Origin: Ophioceras dolichostomum
Lineage: Eukaryota > Ascomycota > Sordariomycetes > Magnaporthales > Ophioceraceae
Direction: 5' to 3'
Assembly (NCBI GenBank): GCA_003049485.1
Contig: PYST01000013.1
Span: forward strand, 124,001 to 188,000
DNA: 64,000 nucleotides
In this document: positions 55,440-64,000 of the stretch, one piece after another
Layout: each line of letters opens with the position of its first letter
How positions within the stretch are numbered: the first letter of the stretch is position 1
Position numbers and translations under genes: made by a program
Notes under the pieces: generated by a model
Databases searched by the model: none
Seen by the model: the letters and a program-made list of their open reading frames with translations, nothing else
What the model was told of the DNA's origin: nothing

Positions 55440-56098
55440 TCAAGTCTTCTTCTCACATATGTCCTGGAGGGTTTGCAGCCCCTCCAAGACTTGCTCTGGA
55501 AGCTTTGGGTTGGCGAGACGGCCATACCTGAGGTCACTTAGATCCCCAACGGTCTGCTGGACTGACTGCAGCAGTCTGGCCTCCTCTGCCTCGAGGTCCT
55601 GAATCTGGCCCTCGAGATCATCCGCCGCGGCTTCCATGTCCACAATGATCGAACTCAAGGTGTGGCGAGAGCCCGCTTCTCTTGATGAGAGCCCAAACAA
55701 CTGATTTATGGGTTGCCATGATCAGTCTAAGTAAGCGATATGGATCCAAAATATGCCGAGGGATTAAACCTCGCCCACTAATAGAGGTGGCGTGAACATA
55801 CCGCTTTCTCCACCTCGTCCTCTTTATCAGCCTCATCGGCTCCTGCCTCCTTATTTGCCCTTAGAACATCACGACGGATGACCTTGCCTAGTTGGGCTTC
55901 TCCTTCGATACTGGCGGAAACTGCATCCACCTGCCTGTTTCGCTGGCGCTGGAGATCACGGTACAGCGCTCGTATCTGAGGCGATGACCGTTGCGACTTT
56001 GGGAAAAAGTTGGCGAAATGCTCGAGTGAGATGATCGTGGGGAATTGAGCTGGGATGAGGAGGTAGTTGCTCAAGATAGCTGTTTCTGTAGGTGCCAT
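55440..56098 (-). CDS. kinetochore protein Cnl2/Nkp2 family
   Basis: Two exons, 56098..55802 and 55700..55440 (minus strand, phase 0, GTATGT...AATCAG), give 185 residues. The N-terminus MAPTETAILSNYLLIPAQFP, TIISLEHFANFFPKSQRSSP and LYRDLQRQRNRQVDAVSASI is the Cnl2/Nkp2 signature. The C-terminal half is a coiled coil (MEAAADDLEGQIQDLEAEEA). Nkp2 forms a heterodimer with Nkp1 and is a peripheral CCAN/Ctf19 component in yeasts. The gene is convergent with the thioredoxin-like gene and divergent from EAF3. Together with CENP-Q it places two inner-kinetochore genes within about 5 kb. The coiled coil begins right after the intron. Confidence 0.9.
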
Positions 56099-56646
56099 TT
56101 TTTGCTTGAGCGCAGTATTAAGCACGGAGCAAAGCCAATATTGTGTATTGCTAGAGATCCAACGGTGATGTGCTATGACCGGGCAGGTATTCTCTCGCTT
56201 TGAGGCCTCATTAAAGATGCTCCTTTTTTTTGTGTATTCGTGCTACCTGTTTGCAAACAGAGGGCTGAATGTGAGGAGGTGGGGTGGGCAGAAGGTGGTG
56301 ATTGGGACCGGGATGGGTGAATCTAGGCCAGTGATTCGCTGATAGCCTGACGCGCTTCGTTCCGTCGCGTCGGTTCAGTGGGCACCCCAGTGCGTGGTCC
56401 CGTGACACCCTCTTTGGTAACTCAGGTCCTTCAATATTTGTTCGCTCGGCACTTCCCAGAATGACATTGTCATCGCCGCATCAATATCTCGGTACTTAAG
56501 AATCGCCTTTGCGACCGAGCTCTTGGATCAATCGCCACTAATCTGTCGACACCCTGCGCATTCTACATTGCTCTCTGGATCGTCTGGAAACAAAAGCTTC
56601 GCGTCAGGGCAAACCCACAGTAGGGAGAGAGAGTGAATTAGGAAGA
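56099..56646. promoter_or_regulatory. divergent promoter region (Nkp2-type gene / EAF3)
   Basis: 548 bp between divergent start codons. A T8 run lies at about 56225-56232. No specific motif is assigned. Confidence 0.4.
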
Positions 56647-59396
56647 ATGCCGGCTGCCCCAAAGCAAACCGGTCCGCCGTTCAGGCAGGACGAGAAGGTG
56701 TTCTGCTTCCACATGGACATGTTGTACGAGGCTCGCGTCCTCGAAGTGCGGGCGGCAGAGGGCGGCGACGGATGGCAGTACAAGATCCACTACAAGGGAT
56801 GGAAGAACACCTGGGACGACTGGGTTCCTCAGGACCGCATCCGCAAGTTCAATGACGAGAATAAGGAGCTTGCAACTCAGCTGCGCGAACAGGTCAAGAC
56901 CTCGCAGACGAAGAACGCGAAGCAGCTCAAGAAGGTCGTGGGTGGCAGGGCGAACGGCTCCGACTTCAGCTCGGCGCGAGGCAGCGAGGAGCGAACCGCC
57001 ATGGCCCAGACGACCTCGAGCGGCCGAGGGCCCCGACGAGCCCGGGACTATGAGCTAGAGAATGTGAGTGTCATCCTTCATTTATTTCCCCCCCCTTTTT
57101 TTTTTTTACTTTGAGTTCCCCGGTTCGACATATTAGGCTTCTGGTTTTCTCTCCCTCGATGCGCCACTTCGAGCGTTGTGAGCATCGTGAGTATCACGGC
57201 TTCTCCCTTACCTGCCAAGGAACAGGGGCAAAGAAAGTTCAGCCTTAGGGTGTGATGAAGACAAACGGAGTCATCAGGAGGAGGCCTTTATCTCGCTGTC
57301 ACACATAGTATTGCAGGGCCTCTCCAGCGAGGGGGCACTTGAATTGGGAAGTCGGTTTAGTGGCTTGATTGGGTGATGGGCTTTGCGCGGCAAAGGGGGT
57401 TTAGTTTTTTTTGCTTCTGAATCTACGAACCCGAAAAAGAGGGTGTTGTGGGAGCAGCGCTGTATGCCACCCCCCAAGCTCTGCCCAAGTGACCTCAATA
57501 AGTTACAATTGGCAAACACGCGATTGTCCTGTCAATAGGCAAAGCTACTCTTGCCTCAGGGGGCGTGCGTGCCCATTGTCCACCATATCGGAGAAAGGCC
57601 TTGTCCAGCAAACAAGACACTCCCCCTTTCCCGCAGTTGCTGCGTCTGGTTTTGCTGTCACTCCCCTACTTTTCCTTTTCGTTTTGGTCTTGATATCCCA
57701 CCGCCCGTCCTTTTCAACAACTGGCAGTCCGCCTCGCACCTCGTCTCTCGCACCTCGCACCCTCTTTTTTTTCTACCTCAACCTGCAGCAGACGTGCAGA
57801 CCCCTATTTTTCTTCCCTGCCTTTCATTTTTTCCCAATCTTCTCGGCTCCGTCTACGCGCCAGCAAACCAAACCACAGAGACGCGCAACCGGCCAACCTC
57901 CGTACCACCCCTTACCTGTCAAAGCACCCCATCTCGCCACAATGCCTGCCAAGAAGCGGTCCTTCGAGCAGGAATTCCGCAAGAGAGAGCAGAGGGACGT
58001 CGACCTGCAGTACGACTGGTTGTTGGAACTGCCCAATAAAAGGATGAAGCTTTGGAACGAAAAAGATTGGGAGAATCGCATCAAGGATCGCCGGTTTGGC
58101 TTCATCTCCAAGGATCCGCCTCTCCACCCCAAGGCCAAGATTAAGGCGGACCGCCTGGGAACGTGCCCGAGGATATACAAGGAGCACACCCAACTCATGC
58201 CTCGCCACGTCTTCATACCAACCGCAGGCCTTCCGGACCTCTCTCCGAGGGTGTCGCGCATACGGGCGGGCACGTATCCTCGCAACCCTCTCCCTGAGCC
58301 GGATTGGCCTAAGGATGTCGACGAGTCTTGCTCCTCATCGAGCGAGCAGCCTAGCAGTGGGTTTGCGACCACCCAACTCATCCCAAGCGGGAGCGTCACA
58401 CCAACAACATTCGTACCATCCGCACCATCCACGCCGCCCGAGCTCGGTTCACCTCGCGTCTCTTCTCCAGATTCCGATGCCACACTTGCCCCATCGCCTG
58501 TTTCTCTGCATCATGACCACATCGAGCCCAAGGCTGCCACTGACGAAGCGCGCCGATGCTCGGGCAATGTACAGGAGGAGACGTTCCAGAATCGCCCATC
58601 GATCAAGCTCATCATTCCGACGGAGATGAAGGCGATGCTGGTCGATGATTGGGAGAACGTCACCAAGCACAACCAGCTCGTCCCTCTTCCGCACGCTCAC
58701 TCTTTCGACGAGATCATCAGCGACTATCTGGCCTGGGAGACTCCGAATCGCCCGGAGGACTCTCCTGAGAAAGACCTGCTGGAGGAGACCATGGCCGGTC
58801 TTCGCGAATACTTCAACAAGGCCTTGGGACGCATCCTTCTGTACAAGTAAGTGATTCTCCCCTCCCATTCATTCTCCCCCTATCTCCCATACCTTTTTTG
58901 CCCTCTTCGAGTGTCCAAAACATGTGCTAATTCTCATCTTTCATTTCAGGTGGGAGCGTGTTCAATACATCGAGTTCCGCGAACAGTGGGAGCTCAACCC
59001 AGATGGCGAGCACAAATGTGCGGCCGACACTTATGGAGCGGAGCATCTCCTTCGCCTGATCGGTAGGCAATCAACCACCCTACTCCATCATGATGAAATT
59101 CGCGACATCGCCCCGTCCCCTCCTCCAATCCTCCCTCCCCCACCCACCCACACACTCGTGATCCAACATTCCCATCTCCATCAATCGCGACCTAGTTTCT
59201 GACTCCTATTATCTCACCAACAGTGAGCCTTCCCGAGCTTGTCGCCCAGACCAACATGGATCAGCAGTCTGTCAATCGCCTGCGCGATGAGATCTCCAAG
59301 TTCACCTACTGGCTGAAGAACAACCGCGTCAAGTACTTCGTGAACGAGTACGTCGCTCCTGGCCACGACTACGCCGAGAAATCGCGTAACGGCTAG
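56647..59396 (+). CDS. EAF3: chromatin reader EAF3/MRG15 (chromodomain and MRG domain)
   Basis: Canonical model: exons 56647..57063, 58575..58846, 58950..59062 and 59224..59396, phase-consistent, 324 residues as expected for fungal EAF3. The chromodomain-like N-terminus (residues about 11-75: VFCFHMDMLYEARVLEV, KIHYKGWKNTWDDWVPQDRI) has the aromatic-cage residues that read H3K36 methylation. A basic linker ends RRARDYELEN. The MRG domain starts EETFQNRPSIKLIIPTEMKA, continues LLVDDWENVTK-type (MLVDDWENVTKHNQLVPLP), and ends KNNRVKYFVNEYVAPGHDY. EAF3 is shared by the NuA4 acetyltransferase and Rpd3S deacetylase complexes. The first intron (57064..58574, 1,511 bp) is exceptional: it has a normal GTGAGT donor and ACAG acceptor but contains a promoter-like tract and an ATG-initiated frame open into exon 2. 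Confidence 0.92.
57942..59396 (+). CDS. alternative MRG-domain product with unique N-terminus (putative)
   Basis: ATG at 57942 in a good context (CGCCACAATGCC) follows about 400 bp of C/T-rich, leader-like DNA. The frame stays open for 211 codons up to the canonical EAF3 acceptor and continues in phase into the MRG exons, giving 396 residues (57942..58846, 58950..59062, 59224..59396). The unique part starts MPAKKRSFEQEFRKREQRDV and contains WLLELPNKRMKLWNEKDWEN. It then passes through a Pro/Trp-containing segment into a Ser/Thr/Pro-rich linker. The result would be an MRG protein without chromodomain, analogous in layout to mammalian MRGX versus MRG15. It could instead be a separate gene that replaced the upstream half, or chance openness in a long intron. 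The length and amino-acid make-up argue for coding. Confidence 0.55.
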
Positions 59397-60572
59397 AAGT
59401 TCTATACTTTCCCTGGCCTGAATTTGGCCTGGATTTACATCTACGTTCTTGACTGCACTGCTCACCTTCCCCCACCTGCTCTGCTGCTACGCGACTGGCC
59501 TTTCTACCCTTCCACCGTCCAGTCGCCAACGACATATGAAAAAGAGATCCGCCGAACTTGCGAGTATCGTTGACTCGTCAAGCTCATGATGGGGGTACTC
59601 TCAATGGGCGCGTGATGGGTACACCTACATATTCGCGGATCGGGCCTCGACTGGTTGTGTTATCTTTCTTCTCTGAATCGCGAAACATTTCCCCCTGCAC
59701 CTTCTCATTGTTCTCAGTTTTTCCTTTGCCTATTCCTTAGTCTGCTCGCTCCCTTTATCGGATTTCCCGGGTTGCAGTTTTTTTCTTTTTCATGGTTTGT
59801 CATCTCCTTGGCATGGCGTCGAGACGGATTCTAACACGGTCTCCCATCACTCGTCTACTCTTTCTTTTTTTCCTGCCGCCGATCATTTATTCATCGCGGA
59901 TTTAAATATTTCAACTGCCTTGTCTCAATTGATACTGCATCTTTGTGTGTCGCAGGCAGTCTTTTCGCTCCGACCTCGACCACGGTTAATGGTGCCTTCA
60001 ATGTTGCTGTGATGTGATACTTTCCCCAGTGATCAATTCTTGATGTCCTTGCTCCATCGTCTCTAGAAGGTGACTGCTCGCCGGCCTGCCTTCGCTGCAG
60101 GCGGGCCATCCGCTCAATAGTAACAATGGAACTTGAGGGCGGAAGTAAGATCGGATGAATTTCTTTATTCACAGGAGTTGATACATACAATACACGCACA
60201 ATAGGAGTCAATCGGCGGTCGCAAGGGTCGATCGTCCCATGCACGCACACCACCTCCCGGCGCGATACCGAGCAGCTTCACTCCCTCTCAAAATTGAGGC
60301 TCTGCATTCAACAATCGTTCCTTCCCATCGCAACGAGCCAGCCACTTCCCACCCCCCTGGCTGTGAATAACCAGTCCGCACACCCCCCTCCCCTCATTGC
60401 CCCATTGCGCCTGCCTCTATTCACACACCATTTACGTGCACACGTGCACACGTGCAGAAAATCCAACTACCTGCATTTCGTTTTTCCCACCTTCCCCATC
60501 CAACCAATCCTCACACCGATCGCCCCAGCAACCTCAGCAGCAGCTCAGCAGCAGCAACAGCAACAACCCTCT
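59397..60572. other. convergent 3' intergenic region
   Basis: Lies between the EAF3 stop and the stop of MRPL33. It contains T-rich stretches and, at about 60434-60456, an 8-bp tandem (ACGTGCAC) giving two CACGTG E-boxes. No gene is supported. Confidence 0.5.
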
Positions 60573-60833
60573 TCACCTCGGCACAGCCTTCTCCACGAAA
60601 AAGCCCGCCTCCGGCGTCCGCTCGGCCTTGACCTCCCGCTTCGTCTTGGGCGTGTCCACCTCCTGCACCAGCACCAGCTCCTTGACCTTCATGATCATGC
60701 CCGCGAACTGCGCGCTCACCGGGTGGAAGACGGTCTGGGTCCGCCTCCTGAGGCCCAGCGCCGCCAGCACGCCCCTCGTGCGCTGGGGGAGGCCGATCGC
60801 GCTGCGGTGGAGCGTTATTCGGAAGTAGCTCAT
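60573..60833 (-). CDS. MRPL33: mitochondrial large-subunit ribosomal protein uL30m
   Basis: Single exon, 86 residues, ATG at 60833, exactly the size of yeast MRPL33. It starts MSYFRITLHRSAIGLPQRTR and continues VLAALGLRRRTQTVFHPVSA and AGMIMKVKELVLVQEVD. This matches the bacterial L30 fold (the ITLHRSAIG strand, the LGL and V-H-V segments), followed by a short fungal C-terminal extension ending EAGFFVEKAVPR. It is a component of the mitoribosome large subunit. The frame extends upstream to 61031, but that part is an Arg-rich leader with a weaker start; L30-type proteins begin at the chosen Met. Confidence 0.93.
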   Translation of the reverse strand: MSYFRITLHRSAIGLPQRTRGVLAALGLRRRTQTVFHPVSAQFAGMIMKVKELVLVQEVDTPKTKREVKAERTPEAGFFVEKAVPR

Positions 60834-61779
60834 TTTTTTCGCGTCTCTTTGTCTAGGTCTCTCTCGCTCGAGTTTTCGCCCCAGCCCGGCCCGTCTCGTC
60901 GTTTCGGCTCTGCTCGTTATCGCCTGGTTGGCCGGCTGAAATTTCCTGGCCGGCCCGGTCGTGTCCCACCCTCTTCTGGATCTGTCCTCTTCCGTGTGTC
61001 CCGTTGGTTGAGTAGTAGATGCAGCCTCCAAAGTTCCTTCAACGCAAATGCCCCGTCGGCTAGTCGAGGTAGGATGGGCTCTGGGTAGAAACCTGTATTA
61101 GTCGTTGAAGAACTACCATCCAGGACGACTTGTGAGGAGGTGCGGTCGACCGGAACGGTAAATTCCGGGGTGAGGCAAGCTGGGTATTTACCTGTGATGA
61201 CAGCAGACTGATCTCTCTAAATCGAAAACTAAAGTTCGGGATACCTCGACAGCCTCTGAGGTTCAAGACTGCGCGAATTGGACAGCACGATGTGGTTGTT
61301 TGGACGGGTGGCTGCTGCTTCGTGCTGGTCGTCAAAATTTCCTGTGATGTCGTCTGCGGTCAAGAATTTGGCGATCGCTCCGAAGTCTTGGCCGAATGGT
61401 CCGTGCGAAATCCAGCACCAAAATTTCTTCATCACAAATGTGCCATCTTCTACGCCGGTCATGAGGTCACCCACCAAGAGGGAGGAGTCGATCGATTACG
61501 CCAATTGAACAAGCTTTCAGCAAAGGCCAATTGAAAACTCCGAGCGGTAATCTATTAAAGGGTGCTACACGCGGACAGCTTCATACACCATTCAAACCTC
61601 TACTTTCACCTTGAGTCGTTCCAAGCCGAATCCCTCAAACTCGTGACCCGGCTCTGTGGGATAGAGTCGGATCTAAAATGTCTGGTAATGGCCATTGTGT
61701 TTCCGAAAGCCTTCTCTAACCTATCCATAATATTGATGAAAAAACTGAGAATTCCCTAGGCGCTTAGATGCAGCGACGT
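60834..61779. other. intergenic (MRPL33 upstream / ACL1 3' end)
   Basis: Contains the MRPL33 promoter and the ACL1 3' region. Overlapping open frames on both strands at about 61229-61534 have no recognisable features; I do not call either. Confidence 0.45.
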
Positions 61780-63847
61780 TCACATCTGCACCTCGACACG
61801 ACCCTCCGCACCCGGCTGCGTCTGGCTGAGGGTGGGCAGGAGGTAGGTGATGTCGTCCCACGGGTGGCGGTACAGGCCGGTGCGCAGCCTCTTCTGGTCG
61901 AGGTAGTGCGCAATCAGACCGATGCTGCGACCCAGCACGAACAGGCCGTTCAGGACACCCATGTTAAGGTAGTCCTCGGCCTCCTCAGGGCTGAAGGCAC
62001 CGCAGTTGCGGAGCAGGTCGACGAAGCAGACGGCGATGCAGCCATCGACGTTGAGGATGAGGTTGTCCTTCTTTGAGGTAGTGACCGTCTCCACAGCCAG
62101 AGCGTAGTCCAGCAGCTTGTGGCTGGGGAACTTGGCCTTGACGTACTCCTTGACCAGCTCGACACGCAGATCGGGGTTGTTCCGCGACTTGACACGGTGG
62201 CCGATACCGGGAATGAGCTTGTTCTGCTTGCGCATGGTATCGACGAACTCACGGGGGCTCAGGCCCTTGTCGAACGCCTTGGTGAACTCTTCCGCAGCGC
62301 CATCCAGGGCACCACCGAAGCGAGAGCCAATGGTCAGAAGACCAGAGACAAGAGCGCTGATCAGGTCCTTGCCGGCGCGGGTGGTAATGATAGTGTTCAT
62401 GGCACCAGACACAGCCGGGCCGTGATCGGCCGTTAGCATCAGCACCATCTCCAGGAACTTGGACGCATAGTCCGGCAGACGGCGGCGGAACCACAGCAAA
62501 GCCATGACACCACCAATACCGATATCCTCCTTGAACACGTCCGAGATGGGCATCCCAGCGTACAGCAGCTCCTGTCCACGGTCATCAGAGATGGTAGAGA
62601 TGAAGGCAGCGGGCTTGCGGATTAGGCCCAGCTCCTGAGCCCACGAGTAATCGATGGGGATCTTCGGCACGGCCGGCTCGGGTTGAGGCTTGATGGTGCC
62701 CTCCTTGACAAGCTTCTTGTAAACGGACTCCAGGAGCTGAGGCATGTCCTCGAAGGTGTCCGGGACGTAGAAACCGGCCTCCTTCATCATCTTGTTCTTC
62801 ATGGCCGCCGTCTCGAGCTGCGAGTTGGCAAAAGCACCAGCGTGACCGAATTGGACCTCGGTCTTGAACATGCTAGCGCACGTGCCGATAGCCCAAGCGA
62901 CGATGGGCTTGGTCACAATACCCTGCTTGACAGCGTCGATGACCTTGTACTCCTCGACACCGCCGACCTCACCCAGAAGCAGCAGGATCTTGCAGTCGGG
63001 ATCAGCCTGGTACCTGAGGATGTGGTCAATGAAGGTGGTTCCAGGATAGCGATCACCACCAATGGCGACACCCTCGTAGACACCGTCCGTGGTCTGGGAG
63101 ATGATGTTGTTCAGCTCGTTGGACATGCCTCCGGACTTGGAGACGTAGCCAACCGAGCCCTTGCGGTAAAGCTTAGACGCCACGATGTTGTCCATCATGC
63201 CGCCGGTGTTGCCAATCTTGAAGCAGCCGGGCTTGATACCACCAACAGTAGCGGGGCCAATGATGGTGACGCCCTTCTTCTTCGCGATATGCGCAATCTC
63301 GCGAGCTCGCTACAAAAGTGAAGCGGGGCACATGTCAGTAGAGCGAACCTATACCAAGGGGTCTTGGGATCACACTCACCCTCTCAGGCACGCCCTCCGC
63401 AATGATGGCGATGGTCTTGATCTGGGGGTACTCCATGAGCTCCAGGGTCGAGCTGTAGACACTTCGGGACGAAGCGAAGTTGACCACGACGTCGACGTCA
63501 GGGTGCTTCGCCATCGCCTTCTGGCACTCCTGGTAGACGGGCAGCAGGGTCTCGCTGGTTCCCCAGTACATCTTGCTCACAAACTGGCCGCCGAAGGTGT
63601 AGATGATGCCGGCGACCGAGGGCGAGGACCGCTTGCAGATGAAGTCGAAGTCCAGCATGCCCTGAACAGCGCGGGGCTGGAGGCCGTAGACGAAGCATCG
63701 TGTCTTGTTATTGAACAGCGCATGCGTCGGCAGCGGGCTCAGCGGCCTGCTGGGAGCAGGGAACCGGCGGATGTTGTCGTTAGCAGACAGACCGCCGGTT
63801 GGGTTGGTGGTGCCAGTAGCACCGGCCGAAGGCGTCGCGGCAGGCAT
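61780..63847 (-). CDS. acl1: ATP-citrate lyase subunit 1
   Basis: Two exons, 63847..63380 and 63309..61780 (minus strand, phase 0, GTGAGT...TTGTAG), give 665 residues. Fungal ACL is split; this subunit corresponds to the C-terminal part of animal ACLY. It has the CoA-ligase-like region (TRCFVYGLQPRAVQGMLDFD, VGYVSKSGGMSNELNN). The phosphohistidine motif GHAGAFANSQ follows. The citrate-synthase-like C-terminal module contains GSRFGGALDGAAEEF and IPGIGHRVKSRNNPD. The enzyme makes cytosolic acetyl-CoA from citrate for fatty-acid and sterol synthesis and histone acetylation; the partner subunit acl2 supplies the remaining domains. In many Pezizomycotina acl1 and acl2 are divergent neighbours, so acl2 would be expected just beyond the right edge. 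The N-terminal ~20 residues are Ser/Thr/Gly-rich and variable. Confidence 0.98.
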
Positions 63848-64000
63848 AGCGGTCGTTTGTGTCGAAGAAGCTCAGAGGGCTGCGAGGAATGCTGGTGATA
63901 AGTTGCGATGTCAGCGCGGGGCAATTAGAGCAAAAAAGCAACCGCTCTGAGGGAAGAAAGCTCCGAATTAAGGCCTGTTGAGTTCAATTCTAGGCAAGAG
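63848..64000 (-). promoter_or_regulatory. ACL1 upstream region (truncated by window end)
   Basis: First 153 bp upstream of the acl1 start; the promoter continues beyond the window. Nothing specific is identified. Confidence 0.4.

Noticed and set aside
61229..61534. Overlapping open frames on both strands between MRPL33 and acl1
   Set aside because: Neither shows a recognisable family, splice structure or start context strong enough to choose one.

Overview
The window is nuclear DNA of a filamentous ascomycete, most likely a Sordariomycete. The signs are short introns (about 50-150 bp) with GTRNGT donors and CTRAC-like branch sites, long pyrimidine-rich leaders, wide intergenic spacers, and single-copy genes typical of Pezizomycotina: a NUC-2/PHO81 SPX-ankyrin-GDPD protein, a split-type ATP-citrate lyase subunit, and fungal CENP-Q and Cnl2/Nkp2 kinetochore proteins. 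No bacterial features, rRNA, intact tRNA, CRISPR array or intact transposon was seen. Coordinates for spliced genes are start-codon to stop-codon spans; exon limits are in the evidence and were placed by hand from splice signals, reading phase and family conservation.

Left part (1-17.3 kb): housekeeping genes. A PPIL3-type cyclophilin, tRNA-splicing endonuclease subunit SEN54 with an unusual RGG tail, and a large protein with two copies of an unrecognised domain lie on the plus strand. Then come three minus-strand genes (ZPR1; an RNase P/MRP Rpr2/Snm1-type subunit; a five-exon CXXC zinc-binding CZIB/DUF866 protein) and a divergent mitochondrial-type PPR protein.

Middle (17.3-47.6 kb): looser, more accessory DNA. 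A 2 kb spacer with diverged repeats, an orphan 206-residue protein, an F-box protein, a repeat-poor spacer with an A-rich tract, NUC-2/PHO81, a WW-domain protein with a Q/P/Y-rich tail, an unrecognised single-pass membrane protein, a peroxisomal ABCD half-transporter, a 4 kb gene-poor stretch, a secreted Ser/Thr-rich protein and what looks like a decayed gene near 45.1-45.9 kb.

Right part (47.6-64 kb): MET6 (cobalamin-independent methionine synthase), CENP-Q/Okp1 with a young AT-hook minisatellite, an ER thioredoxin-like membrane protein with a rearranged redox motif, the kinetochore protein Cnl2/Nkp2, the EAF3/MRG15 chromatin reader, mitochondrial ribosomal protein uL30m (MRPL33) and ATP-citrate lyase subunit 1 (ACL1).

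The most interesting points are: (1) the EAF3 locus, where a 1.5 kb intron between chromodomain and MRG exons carries its own promoter-like tract, ATG and a 211-codon open frame reading into the MRG domain, so the locus could make both a chromodomain protein and a chromodomain-less MRG protein with a new N-terminus; (2) five near-identical 96-bp units in CENP-Q, each adding an AT-hook; (3) an exact 10-bp palindrome, TACCTAGGTA, found in the introns of three unrelated genes.
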